DNA of 64,000 nt from Streptomyces albireticuli (GCF_021228125.1 NZ_JAJQQS010000013.1:1-64000); one strand, 5' to 3'. Positions 26,684 through 35,811 are shown, counted from the first letter of the stretch. Numbers and translations: made by a program. The notes: generated from the sequence alone by a model not told the origin.

Positions 26684-26766
26684 TGCGCGGGCGGATGTTT
26701 CCGCCCGCACAGGCCAAGTGGCCGGAGTATCCGGAACGTTACTCAGCGGACCCGAACCCGTCAAGG

Positions 26767-26784
26767 CATCCGCTATAGCGGATG
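26767..26784. promoter_or_regulatory. 18-bp perfect palindrome, operator-like
   Basis: CATCCGCTATAGCGGATG is perfectly self-complementary and sits in the AT-richer part of the 1.1-kb spacer. Short perfect palindromes like this usually bind a dimeric repressor (GntR, LacI or MarR type). No such regulator gene is adjacent apart from the LuxR-type one. Confidence 0.6.
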
Positions 26785-27505
26785 ATGAGGGTGGTCGGCC
26801 GAACGCGGCACCATGAACAGCCACCCCGCAGGTCAAGGCGTTCGCCGCCGTCACGGTCCGGCCGAGGGGGCGGGAAAACGCCATGAAGGAGCGCTGGTGC
26901 ACAGGCAGATGACGGGCCAGCATGCTCCACGCGACCCCCTGGGGCGGCCCGGGAGGAACGGCGCACGGGCACCCCGGCCCGGCCGCCGGCACGGGCGGCG
27001 GCGGGCTCGGCAGCGGGGCGACGAGCCGGCGGAGGCAGGGAGCGCGGCCGGTCAGGGGCCCGGTTCCGGCGGCAGGCGACGGCGCACGCGGTGGCGGTGC
27101 CGCGCTCGCCCATGGCAGGGCGCGCACCGGCGACGGGACGTACGACCCGGTCGGCTGACACGGCGTCACCGGCCCGTGGCGGAAGGACGGCACGCACGAC
27201 GGGCACGGGCCGGCGCCCTAACGACCGGGACGGCCGTAACGACCGGGACGGCCGGGACGGCGGCGGGCGAGCCGGCCGTATACGGCGGCGTCACGCGCCG
27301 GCGCGGTCGCGTTCCGGACGGCGGCCGTACCACAGGAGCGGGAACGGCCGCCGGTCCGGGCGGCGGGACGGAGGCAGCGGAGCCGCCACCTCACCGGCGG
27401 CACGCGCCTGCGACCACTTTCCGTCCCCCGCGCCCCGCGCGCCGTTCCCGCGCCCCGCCCGGCCCCGTACGCATGTCCCCGCCCGATGATCCCTTCTGGA
27501 GAACC

Positions 27506-28906
27506 ATGCCCGACACAACACCGCCCGACCCCGCCGCCGGCATCGGTCCCCGCGACCCCGCCCGCCTCACCCAGGCCCACCGCGCCGGGCTCTCCGGCAT
27601 GCTCGGCACCACCGTCGAGTGGTACGACTTCTTCGTCTTCACCACCGCCTCCAGCCTGGTCTTCCCCCAGCTGTTCTTCCCCTCGACCACCCCCGGCGGG
27701 GGGATACTCGCCTCGTTCGCCACCTTCTGGGTCGGCTTCCTCGGCCGCCCCCTGGGCGCCGTCCTCTTCGGACACCTCGGCGACCGTCACGGCCGTAAAC
27801 GCAGCCTCATCACCAGCCTGACCCTGATGGGCACCACCACCACCGCGATCGGCCTCCTGCCCACCTATCACACCGCGGGCCTCGCGGCCCCGGCCCTGCT
27901 GTGCGCGCTGCGCCTCCTCCAAGGCATCGCCGTCGGCGGGGAATGGGGCGGTGCCGTCCTCCTCGCGGGCGAACACGCCCCCCGCGGCCACCGGACCCTC
28001 TTCACCGCCTATATCCAGCAGGGCACCCCCGTCGCCTCCCTCCTTTCCACGGCGGTCTTCCTCCCCTTCTCCCGGCTGGCCGACGACCAGTTCCTCAGCT
28101 GGGGCTGGCGGGTCCCCTTCCTCCTGGCCGCCGCCTTCACCGCCACCGGACTCCTCATCCGCCTGCGCGTCGCCGAGTCCCCCCAGTACCGCCGGCTGAC
28201 CGCCACCCCCCAGGGCACCGCCGGCGCTCCACTGGCCGAAGCCTGGCGTCACCATCGCCGCGCCCTCGCCCTGTGCGCCGGAGCCTGCGCCATCCCCATC
28301 GCCGGTACGTACCTCGCCGGCACCTTCGTCCTGTCCTGGGCCACCGTCCATCTCGGCTTCCCCCGGCACACCGTACTGACCGTCATCCTCTGCTCCGCGG
28401 CCGGCCGCTGCCTCCTCCAGCCCCTCACCGCCTTCGCCGCACACCGCTACGGCCCCGCGCGCGTCTGCGCCCTGGGCCTGGCCCTCTACCTCGTGGCGAT
28501 CCCGTTCAACCTCTACTGCCTCCACACCGCGAGCATCTGGTGGATCACCGCCGGCATCGCCGCCCTCGAAGCCGCCAGCGCCATCACCTACACGGTCATC
28601 GCCGCCCTCCTCCACGACGCCTTCCCCACGCGTATCCGCTACACGGCCATCAGCCTCGCCCAGCAGCTCGCCAGTCTCGTCTTCGGCGGCACCGCCCCCG
28701 CCACCACACAGACCCTCACCACCCTCACCGACAACCGCCTCTGGCCCATCGCCCTCTACCAGACAGCCCTCACCCTCCTCTCGGCCGCCTCCCTCTACGC
28801 ACTCACCCGGCACCGAGAACCCAGAGAAAGCGCGACCGCGTGCGGCGCCCCGGCGGTTCACCGCGCGGGAGGCACGACAAGCGCCACGGAGGCACCGACG
28901 ACCTGA
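27506..28906 (+). CDS. MHS-type MFS symporter (metabolite:H+ symport)
   Basis: A 466-residue 12-helix transporter of the ProP/ShiA/KgtP (MHS) group. Marks are GMLGTTVEWYDFFVF in helix 1, GHLGDRHGRKRSLI (motif A), RLLQGIAVGGEWGGAVLLAGEH in helix 4, and AESPQYRRL. Relatives import organic acids, betaines or shikimate with protons. ATG 27506 has GGAG 5 bases upstream, and the upstream open frame lacks such support and has different composition. It is a single gene and may be controlled through the palindrome at 26767. Confidence 0.88.
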   Translation: MPDTTPPDPAAGIGPRDPARLTQAHRAGLSGMLGTTVEWYDFFVFTTASSLVFPQLFFPSTTPGGGILASFATFWVGFLGRPLGAVLFGHLGDRHGRKRSLITSLTLMGTTTTAIGLLPTYHTAGLAAPALLCALRLLQGIAVGGEWGGAVLLAGEHAPRGHRTLFTAYIQQGTPVASLLSTAVFLPFSRLADDQFLSWGWRVPFLLAAAFTATGLLIRLRVAESPQYRRLTATPQGTAGAPLAEAWRHHRRALALCAGACAIPIAGTYLAGTFVLSWATVHLGFPRHTVLTVILCSAAGRCLLQPLTAFAAHRYGPARVCALGLALYLVAIPFNLYCLHTASIWWITAGIAALEAASAITYTVIAALLHDAFPTRIRYTAISLAQQLASLVFGGTAPATTQTLTTLTDNRLWPIALYQTALTLLSAASLYALTRHREPRESATACGAPAVHRAGGTTSATEAPTT

Positions 28907-29135
28907 GCACCGGCCGGGCCCGCGGCCCGACCGGCCCCGAACGCGGCGGTCCCGCGCCCCCTCCGAACACTGGAGCAGTCCGGTCACCCGTATGCCGGAT
29001 GCCGTCGTGCGGCAGCGGTCCGTACCAGCCTGCGCGGAATCGCCGCTTTCCCACTGGTTGATCAAGGCAAGCTTTCGACCGTCAACCCTAGGGAGACCAC
29101 CAGGGGGCGTTCAGGGACACGCCCCGCGCAGGGGA

Positions 29136-30347
29136 TCAGCACGCGACGAGCAGTTCCCGCAGCCCCCGGATGACAAAGCCCGGCTTCCACTCCGGCTCGG
29201 CCACGAGCCGGAGTCGGGGCGCCTGCCGCAGCAATTCACCGAAGGACGTGACGAGTTCCAGGCGGGCGAGCGGCGCGCCCAGGCAGTAGTGGATGCCCGC
29301 CCCCAGGCTGAGATGGGGGTTGTCGGCGCGAGTGATGTCCAGGCGGTCCGGGGCGGGGAAACGGGCGGGGTCGCGGTTGGCCGAGCCGAAGAGGAGGGCC
29401 ACCTCACTGCCTCGCGGGACGACCGTGCCGGCGATCTCGATGTCGTCCAGCACCCAGCGTTCGAAGAGCTGCAACGGGGTGTCGTAGCGCATGAGTTCCT
29501 CGACCGCGCTCGGCAGGAGCCCGGGGTCCGCGCGCAGGGCGGCGAGCTGGTCCGGGTTGCGGAAGAGCGCCCACCAGCCGTTTCCGGTGGTGTTGACAGT
29601 GGCCTCGTGACCGGCGTTGAGCAACAGGACGCAGGTGGAGACCATTTCCTGCTCCGTGAGCCGGTCGCCTTGGTCGTGCGCGTGGACGAGCGCGGTGATC
29701 AGGTCGTCGCCGGGACGGGCGCGCCGGTCGGCGATCAGCTCCCGTAGGTAGGAGGAGAATTCGAGGGAGGCGCGGACGGCGTTCCGTGCCGTCTCCTCGT
29801 CCGGATTGAGCTCGTACATCCCGCAGATCGCCGCCGACCAGGGCCGTAGCAGCCTCCTGTCGGCCTCGGGGATGCCCAGCATCTCCGCGATGACGGCGAC
29901 CGGGAGCGGCTCGGCGACCGCGCCGATGAGGTCCCCGCCGCCCTCCGCGAGCAGCTCGCCGACCAGCCCGGCCGCGAGCCGCGCCACGACCGGCGCCAGG
30001 TTCTCGACCGTGCGCGGGGTGAACGCCTTCGACACCAGGCGGCGGATGCGCGTGTGGTCGGGTGGTTCGAGGTCCAGCAGACCGTTGCCGTTGAGGACGT
30101 GGAACGGTTCGTGGGACGCCGGCGGAGCGGTGCGCCCGAACTCCTCGTGGGTGAACCGGTGGAGGTACGTACGACCCAGCCGCCGGTCGCGCAGCAGTGT
30201 CCGGACGTCCTCGTGGTGCGGCACCAGCCACTGACGGCTCGGCTCGAACCAGTGCACACGCCCGGAGGCCCGCAGCCGCTCGTACCCCGGATAGGGGTCG
30301 GCGACGAACCGGGGGGACCAGGGGTCGAATACGGTGTTCGCATCCAT
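29136..30347 (-). CDS. Cytochrome P450
   Basis: A 403-residue bacterial class I P450. The I-helix is LLLNAGHEATVN with the normal acid-Thr pair, the ExxR is EELMR, and the heme loop LGAGIHYCLG has the Cys ligand near residue 354. It needs a ferredoxin and reductase, not encoded nearby. ATG 30347 begins MDANTVFDPWSPRFVADPYPGY, typical of biosynthetic P450s. It is divergent from the ketosynthase III gene across 222 bases, so the two may be co-regulated. It could oxidise a carrier-bound acyl chain made by the KAS III/ACP pair (inference). Confidence 0.9.
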   Translation of the reverse strand: MDANTVFDPWSPRFVADPYPGYERLRASGRVHWFEPSRQWLVPHHEDVRTLLRDRRLGRTYLHRFTHEEFGRTAPPASHEPFHVLNGNGLLDLEPPDHTRIRRLVSKAFTPRTVENLAPVVARLAAGLVGELLAEGGGDLIGAVAEPLPVAVIAEMLGIPEADRRLLRPWSAAICGMYELNPDEETARNAVRASLEFSSYLRELIADRRARPGDDLITALVHAHDQGDRLTEQEMVSTCVLLLNAGHEATVNTTGNGWWALFRNPDQLAALRADPGLLPSAVEELMRYDTPLQLFERWVLDDIEIAGTVVPRGSEVALLFGSANRDPARFPAPDRLDITRADNPHLSLGAGIHYCLGAPLARLELVTSFGELLRQAPRLRLVAEPEWKPGFVIRGLRELLVAC

Positions 30348-30569
30348 GTGCGGATGCTAGCGGCACACACAGATCCTGATAAACCGACAAGATACCTGTT
30401 TGATAAAGGCGCTGGGTTTCTCAGGAAAATTCTCTTCCTCTTCTGACGGGTATACGCAGGCATTAATATGGGGCAGCCCGGTGCGCGGAGCGACCCCTGG
30501 GGGCTGTGCGCGGAGCCGGGAAATGTCGAGTAATCAGGTACAGCCGCCGATCGATTACTGAGGATCTTG
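30348..30569. promoter_or_regulatory. Divergent promoter region for P450 and KAS III genes
   Basis: Clearly AT-richer than its surroundings, with TGATAAA twice (near 30377 and 30404) and an imperfect inverted repeat AAACCGACAAGATACCTGTTT between them. It is a likely regulator site plus two promoters; the -10/-35 boxes were not firmly placed. Confidence 0.4.
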
Positions 30570-31583
30570 ATGGCATCCTGCTTGGCTTCGGTTGTCGCCG
30601 GTGTCGGGTCCTTTCTGCCACCGCGCGTCGTCCGTAACGGCGATCCCCCGCTGTCGGGCCTGGACACCACCGAGGACTGGATCCGCACGCGGACCGGCAT
30701 CGAGCGCAGACACTGGGTGGAGCCGGGCACCAGCACCGGCGACCTGGCGGTGGAGGCGGGCCGGGCCGCGCTGCGCAGCGCGGGCGACCCGGTGGTGGAC
30801 CTCGTGGTGCTGGCCACCACGACTCCCGATCACCATTCGCCGGGCACGGCGCCATGGGTGGCCGCGCGGCTGGGGCTGGGCACGGTCCCGGCGTTCGACA
30901 TCGCGGCGGCCTGCTCCGGCTTCACCTACGGCATGGCCGTGGGCGACGCCTGGATCAGATCGGGCTCCGCGGAATGCGTGCTCGTACTGGCGGCCGAGAC
31001 GCTGTCGACGATCACCGACCCCACCGACCGGGGAACGGCCGTGGTCTTCGCCGACGGCGCCGGCGCGGCGGTCCTGCGCGGGGGTGACTCCGGCGAGCCC
31101 GGGGCCGTACAGGCCGTCCTTCTCGGCAGCGACGGCACGCGGAAGGACCTCGCGGTCGTGAACGCGGGCGGCTCGCGCCACCCCGATCCCGAGGGCGCCG
31201 CCGCCCTGGCCGACCGCTGCTTGCGGATGCGCGGCCCCGACATGTTCGCCCACGCGGTACGCCGGATGACCGAGGTGTCGCGGCTGCTGCTGGCGAGGCT
31301 GGAGTGGCCCGTCGACTCGGTCGGAGCGTTCATCGGCCACCAGGCCAACCAGCGCATCCTGGACAAGGTCGCCGACCTGGTGGGCGTGCCCGCCACGAGC
31401 CGCTTCGCCAACATCCGCGACGTCGGCAACACCTCTTCCGCGTCGATCCCCCTGGTCATGGACGACCTGGTCAAGACCGGCACCGTCCCCTGCGGGGCCA
31501 GGACGCTGCTGACCGCGTTCGGCGGCGGCGCCGTGTGGGGCGCGATCGGATTGACCTGGCCCGACCTCAAGCCCGCGGTCTGA
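30570..31583 (+). CDS. Beta-ketoacyl-ACP synthase III-like enzyme (FabH family)
   Basis: A 337-residue KAS III. Catalytic Cys in IAAACSGFTYGM (near residue 113), His in FIGHQANQRI and Asn in GNTSSASIPLV complete the Cys-His-Asn triad. The N-terminal TTEDWIRTRTGIERRHW is also standard. It normally condenses acyl-CoA with malonyl-ACP, though stand-alone pathway members may only transfer acyl groups. The start is ATG 30570, with a TTG just before it. It lies 22 bases before an acyl carrier protein gene, so the pair probably starts or extends a short acyl chain. Housekeeping fabD and fabF are absent here, so this is an accessory copy. Confidence 0.88.
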   Translation: MASCLASVVAGVGSFLPPRVVRNGDPPLSGLDTTEDWIRTRTGIERRHWVEPGTSTGDLAVEAGRAALRSAGDPVVDLVVLATTTPDHHSPGTAPWVAARLGLGTVPAFDIAAACSGFTYGMAVGDAWIRSGSAECVLVLAAETLSTITDPTDRGTAVVFADGAGAAVLRGGDSGEPGAVQAVLLGSDGTRKDLAVVNAGGSRHPDPEGAAALADRCLRMRGPDMFAHAVRRMTEVSRLLLARLEWPVDSVGAFIGHQANQRILDKVADLVGVPATSRFANIRDVGNTSSASIPLVMDDLVKTGTVPCGARTLLTAFGGGAVWGAIGLTWPDLKPAV

Positions 31584-31605
31584 CCCCGAAGGAGACCCCA
31601 CGTTC

Positions 31606-31899
31606 ATGAGCGAGGCCGCCCAGCCCCCCTTCGCCTACATCCGCGACTACCTGGCCTCGGTGTTCGGCCTGAGCGCCGACGAGCTCACCGGCGACCGCAC
31701 CTTCGGCAGCCTGGAGTTGGACTCCATCGCCCAGGTGGAGATGTTCGTGACGCTCTCCGACCACTACGGCGTCCAGCTGGACGATTCGCTGGCCTGCGAG
31801 GAGACGACCCTCCAGCAGACAGCCGATCTCGTCTCCGCGGCGCTGGAGGGCGGCGACCGGCCGGAGCCCCAGGACGCCGGAGCGGTCACGCCGAGCTGA
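31606..31899 (+). CDS. Acyl carrier protein
   Basis: A 97-residue carrier. The phosphopantetheine site is LELDSIAQVEMFV with Ser 40. The four-helix pattern is clear (YIRDYLASVFGLSADELTGD before, YGVQLDDSLACEETTLQQTADLV after). GAAGGAG upstream serves as the ribosome site. It is in one unit with the KAS III gene and is the likely partner for it and for the divergent P450. Confidence 0.9.
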   Translation: MSEAAQPPFAYIRDYLASVFGLSADELTGDRTFGSLELDSIAQVEMFVTLSDHYGVQLDDSLACEETTLQQTADLVSAALEGGDRPEPQDAGAVTPS

Positions 31900-32081
31900 C
31901 GGCCGTACGGGCCGCACGCGGGCGCGCCACCGCCGGCGCACGCGTGTCTCCGCCTCGGCGCGCCCTCGGGCATCGCCCGCGCGCCCCGCGCCGGTCGTCT
32001 TCACCGTGGCCGCGTCCGAGCCTCAGGGCCGCGGCCGGTACGTCCCGGCCCGGCCCGACGCCTAAGGCCCGGCCGGGAAGG

Positions 32082-33728
32082 TCAGCGCATCCGGCCGCCG
32101 CGCAGCTCCCACCGCTCCCCCGGGAACCGCTCGCGGAAGCCGCGGTCGTGCGAGACCGCCACCACCGCTCCCGGGTACGCGGCGAGCGCCGCCTCCAGGT
32201 CCTCGACCAGGTCGAGCGCGACGTGGTTGGTCGGCTCGTCGAGTACGAGCAGGTCCGCGGGCCGGGTCACCAGGCGCGCGATCTGCAACCGCCGCTGCTG
32301 CCCGGCCGACAGCGCCGCGACCGGAACGTACAGGTCTTCCTCGCGGAAGAGGCCCAGCGCGAGCAGCCGGCCGGCGTGTTCCTCCGGCGGCCCGTGCCGC
32401 CCGGCCGCGAAGGCGGCGAGCAGCGGGAACCGTGTGGAGCGCGTGGGCAGTTCCTGCGCCAGGTAACCGATCCGGGCGGGGCGGCGCACGGTGCCCGCGT
32501 CCGGCTCCAGGTCGCCTGCCAGGACGCGCAGCAGCGTCGTCTTGCCCGCCCCGTTCCCGCCCGTGACCAGCAGCCGCTGCCCGGGCACGATCACCAGCGG
32601 CCCGTCCAGGCGCAGCCGCTCGCCGACCGTGACGCCGTCGAGCTCGGCGAGCGGGCCGTCGGCCGGGGTCGCGCCGCCCGCCGTCGTCGGCGCCGCCGTG
32701 AACCTCAGTGGTTCCGGAGGCTCCGCCACCGGGTTGCGCCGCAGGTGGGCCAGTCGCTCCCGGACCGCCCGCACCTGCCCGCCGAGCTTCGCCTCGTGCG
32801 AGCGGCGGTGCTTGCCGAAGCCCTGGCCCGGGTCCCTGCCGGTGGTGGCCAGCCGCCGGCCGGCGGCCTCCAGCAGTTCCTCGGTACGGGCCGACTCCTG
32901 GAGCCAGTCCGCGTACTCCCGCTCCGCGCGGCGCCGGGCGGCGGCCTTCGCGGCGCGGTAGCCGGTCCAGCCGTCGCCGTACCGGTGCACCGTGCGCGCG
33001 TCCCGGTCGACCTCGAGGATCGTGGTGGCGATGCGCTCCAGGAAGCCACGGTCGTGCGTGACCGCGACGACGGTGCCGCGGTGAGCGCGCAGGTGCTCCT
33101 CCAGCCAGCGCACGGCCGGCGCGTCGAGGTGGTTCGTCGGCTCGTCGAGGAGGAGCAGCTCGGGGGCGGCGGCCAGCACGCAGGCGAGCGCGAGCCGCGA
33201 CCGCTCACCGCCGGAGAGCGAGCCGAGCACGCGCTCGCGGGTGATCCCGGCGAGCCCGAGCCCGTGCATGGCGGCGTCGACACGGGCGTCCGCCTCGTAC
33301 CCGCCGCGTTCCTCGTACGCGATCAGCAGCTCGCCGTACGCGGCGAGTTCGTCCTCCGACGCCTCGCCGAGGCGTTCCTCGGCCGTGCGCAGCCGGCGCT
33401 CCATGGCGCGCAGTTCGGTGAGGGCGAGGTCGACGGCGTCGCGTACGGTGCGGTCGAGGGCGAGGCCGAGGGTCTGGGCGAGGTGGCCGGTGCCGCCGGG
33501 GAAGCTGACGGTGATCTCTCCGGCGTCCGGTGTCTCGGACGCGGCGAGCAGCCGCAGCAGGGTGGACTTTCCGGAGCCGTTCTCGCCGATGACGGCGGCC
33601 TTCTCACCGGGGCGGACGGTGAAGGAGACCTGATCGAGGACGGTCCGGGTGCCGTAGGTCTTGGTGACGTCCTGGACGGACAGCTGGGCCACGGCGGCGG
33701 GCGCGGCGGTACGGGCGCGTTCGCGCAT
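32082..33728 (-). CDS. ABC-F protein, antibiotic-resistance (ribosome protection) type
   Basis: A 548-residue soluble ABC-F ATPase with two nucleotide-binding domains and no membrane helices. The first has GENGSGKST, LSGGERSRLALA and LLLLDEPTNHLD; the second has GGNGAGKTT, LSAGQQRRLQIA and LLVLDEPTNHV. The linker between them is long and Arg-rich, the part that reaches the peptidyl transferase centre in ARE-type proteins that dislodge macrolides, lincosamides or pleuromutilins. ATG 33728 follows AGGGA. A 7-codon leader peptide lies 67 bases upstream, implying drug-sensing attenuation. Which drug is unknown. Confidence 0.88.
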   Translation of the reverse strand: MRERARTAAPAAVAQLSVQDVTKTYGTRTVLDQVSFTVRPGEKAAVIGENGSGKSTLLRLLAASETPDAGEITVSFPGGTGHLAQTLGLALDRTVRDAVDLALTELRAMERRLRTAEERLGEASEDELAAYGELLIAYEERGGYEADARVDAAMHGLGLAGITRERVLGSLSGGERSRLALACVLAAAPELLLLDEPTNHLDAPAVRWLEEHLRAHRGTVVAVTHDRGFLERIATTILEVDRDARTVHRYGDGWTGYRAAKAAARRRAEREYADWLQESARTEELLEAAGRRLATTGRDPGQGFGKHRRSHEAKLGGQVRAVRERLAHLRRNPVAEPPEPLRFTAAPTTAGGATPADGPLAELDGVTVGERLRLDGPLVIVPGQRLLVTGGNGAGKTTLLRVLAGDLEPDAGTVRRPARIGYLAQELPTRSTRFPLLAAFAAGRHGPPEEHAGRLLALGLFREEDLYVPVAALSAGQQRRLQIARLVTRPADLLVLDEPTNHVALDLVEDLEAALAAYPGAVVAVSHDRGFRERFPGERWELRGGRMR

Positions 33729-33795
33729 CTGACTTTCCCTGGGAGTGCGAAGTGTCTACGGGCGGCAGAAACGGCGGCGTCGGCCGTGCCCGGAC

Positions 33796-33819
33796 TCAGA
33801 GAAAGTAGAAGAAGGCCAT
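33796..33819 (-). CDS. Seven-residue leader peptide MAFFYFL upstream of the ABC-F gene
   Basis: ATG 33819 begins MAFFYFL followed by TGA at 33798-33796, with a G-rich ribosome site (GGTGGGGG) immediately upstream. Short aromatic-rich leader ORFs before ABC-F or Erm genes make ribosomes stall when an antibiotic is bound, changing the downstream RNA. Upstream, CGCGAAATATAT near 33861-33872 is an AT patch where a promoter may lie. A weak alternative pairing (GGGC with GCCC) is visible after the leader stop. Confidence 0.6.
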   Translation of the reverse strand: MAFFYFL

Positions 33820-34000
33820 GCCCCCACCATAACAAGACGGCTCGTCTCGCTGCGAGCGATATATTTCGCGTCCGCCGTCCACGCCGTGGACCCGGCCGGT
33901 TCGGGCGGGCTCGCCGGCCGGACGCGAACACCGCGTCCCCCTGCCGATCCGCGGCAGGGGGACGCGGTCGTTCAAGGTGGTGGTCAGGTCACGTGCTCGG

Positions 34001-35548
34001 TCAGCACTCGATGACGCCCTTGGCGATGCCCTTGAACGCGCCGGTGAGCATGCCGATGGCGACTCCTTCGGGGCCGGTCAGGGCGCCCACGACACCTCCG
34101 GTGACGATGCTGGTGCCGATCTTCTTGGCCATGCACTTGTCGTGCTCGTCGCTGTTCTTGGCAGCGGGGGCGGCCGTGAAGGACTTCGCCGCCGTCATCG
34201 TCTTCACGGTCTTCGCGGCGGCGGTGCCGCTGCCCAGGGAGTAGGTCGGGGGCGTGATCGTGCCGGTGACGGTGTCGCCGGTGACGCCTTCGATGGTCTG
34301 GGTGACGTTGTTGCCGTCCACCGCGAGGCTGACCTTGTGGGTCGTGCCGTTGGTGTCCGTGACGGTGCCGGGCTGCACCGTCGCGATCGTGTTGCCGTCG
34401 GCGTCATTGACCTGGACACCGCCCTTGTAGGCGGTCAGCTTGCCGCCGGCGGGCACCTCCATGGCGGCCGTCGCGGTCTTCGCGAGAGCGGCGGGCTTCA
34501 CGCCGGTGCCGCCGGCGCCGCTGCCGGGTGCGTCCGTGCTGGTGCGGGCGACGTACATCGTGGAGCCGGCGGCCGAGTTGACGACGGGGACGGTCACGGT
34601 CGCGTCGGTGGTCCAGGGCTGGTTGTCGGTGTTGAAGGTCCAGGTGCCGGTGACCTTCTTGCCGACGGCGGCGAAGTCGACCCATCCGTAGTTCTTGGCC
34701 GGGACGTCGATCGCGATGCCGTTCACGGTGGTCTCGTCGGACTGGTAGGTCTGCGTCGCGGTGAGCTGGTTGGAGATCATCGCCTGGACCGGGGTGGAGA
34801 CACCGATGGAGGACGAAAGGCCCGCGGAGTACGACTGTGCCCAGCCGGAGTGGTAGATCGTGGTGAAGACCTGCTTCATGGTGCCGCTGGTGTCGTTGTA
34901 CCAGACCGACGAGGCGGGCTGACGGGGCAGGACTTCGGGCTGTCCTTCGGACTTCTGGGTCCAGGTGCAGGTGGAGGTCTTCTTCGCGCACAGGTCGGCG
35001 TAGTAGTCGAGGGCGAGGCTCTTGGCTTCGGCGGCCTTCGACGCGGGGACGGTCCATTCCTGGCTCGCGCTGCCGTTGCAGGCGTTGGGCTGGGCGAGGA
35101 TGCCCCACAGGTGGAGGCCGCCCCGGTTGTCCATGCAGTACTCGGCGCCGGTGGAGTCGTCGCGGCGGACGATGCCGAAGGAGTGGGGCTTGCCGTCCAC
35201 GGGGCGGAAGTGCCACTGCTCGCCGTCCTTGCCGCAGGACTGCTGCACGGCGGGCTGGGAGGCGTAGACGCACTTCCCGGAGGAGGTGCTCGCGATGTTG
35301 AACGTGCCGGGGGCGCCGAGCTTGATCAGCCGCCATTCCTTGTAGTTGGCGCCGTCGGGGGTGACGGATATCTGGTTCCCGTCACGGTTGCCGGTCGCGT
35401 TGAGGGTGCCGTCGGTGTTGGTGAAGGTGTAGGCGTCCGTCGCGGCGGCCGCGGGAGGCGCGGTCGCCGCGAGGACGGGGAGGAGAAGGGTCAGGGCGGC
35501 GGCCGGCGCGGTGACGAGTCTCGCGGCTCTCTTGATGGTTCTCTTCAT
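34001..35548 (-). CDS. Secreted ricin-lectin/aerolysin-like protein with hydrophobic Gly-rich C terminus
   Basis: A 515-residue exported protein with a Sec signal (KRTIKRAARLV, then a hydrophobic core ending PPAAAA). Residues about 40-165 have ricin-type beta-trefoil marks (KCVYASQPAVQQSCG, EQWHFRPVDG, YCMDNRGGLHLWG, QEWTVP). A Ser/Thr-rich amphipathic stretch follows (SYSAGLSSSIGVSTPVQAMI, then VPAKNYGWVDF), as in aerolysin/ETX-MTX2 pore-forming toxins. The last 40 residues are Gly-rich and hydrophobic (GTSIVTGGVVGALTG, IGMLTGAFKGIAKG), bracketed by two Cys. ATG 35548 has GGAAAG upstream. It could bind glycans and insert into membranes (inference). Confidence 0.65.
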   Translation of the reverse strand: MKRTIKRAARLVTAPAAALTLLLPVLAATAPPAAAATDAYTFTNTDGTLNATGNRDGNQISVTPDGANYKEWRLIKLGAPGTFNIASTSSGKCVYASQPAVQQSCGKDGEQWHFRPVDGKPHSFGIVRRDDSTGAEYCMDNRGGLHLWGILAQPNACNGSASQEWTVPASKAAEAKSLALDYYADLCAKKTSTCTWTQKSEGQPEVLPRQPASSVWYNDTSGTMKQVFTTIYHSGWAQSYSAGLSSSIGVSTPVQAMISNQLTATQTYQSDETTVNGIAIDVPAKNYGWVDFAAVGKKVTGTWTFNTDNQPWTTDATVTVPVVNSAAGSTMYVARTSTDAPGSGAGGTGVKPAALAKTATAAMEVPAGGKLTAYKGGVQVNDADGNTIATVQPGTVTDTNGTTHKVSLAVDGNNVTQTIEGVTGDTVTGTITPPTYSLGSGTAAAKTVKTMTAAKSFTAAPAAKNSDEHDKCMAKKIGTSIVTGGVVGALTGPEGVAIGMLTGAFKGIAKGVIEC

Positions 35549-35811
35549 GATCACTTTCCGTGGTGAGTCTGCGTCCGTATCGTTTCCGTGGTGCTCCTGT
35601 CGCGTTCGGTGAGCGTAGGGTGACAGAAGCCGGAATAGCGGATTCCTGACAGAACTCGCATCAGTGATCTAGGACACCGCCCCGAGGAACCGATGGCCGC
35701 CTCGGCCATCACCTGAACGAGCGGTTTCACCCCCAGGTCGCCGCGCGACCATCGCGGAGCGGCCCGCACCCCGGTCGCCGCTTCCGGGTGCGGGCCGCGA
35801 CATCGACACTC

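Larger units (their letters stand above)
26389..27505. other. 1.1-kb intergenic region between LuxR-type regulator and MHS transporter
   Basis: No convincing gene. Frames stay open because of very high GC, but translations are Arg/Gly-rich and lack ribosome sites. It contains a 16-bp stem-loop (26641-26683), an 18-bp perfect palindrome (26767-26784), a locally AT-richer stretch around 26740-26790, and a short direct repeat (TAACGACCGGGACGGC twice near 27219-27252). A degraded gene or an RNA is possible. Confidence 0.5.

Noticed and set aside
26813..27505. 231-codon N-terminal extension of the MHS transporter
   Set aside because: The translation is Arg/Gly/Pro-rich low complexity, and ATG 27506 has a good ribosome site directly before the first helix.
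34001..35566. Long plus-strand frame opposite the secreted lectin-like gene
   Set aside because: It is a Gly/Val-rich antisense shadow; the minus strand has the signal peptide, Cys pattern and domain motifs.
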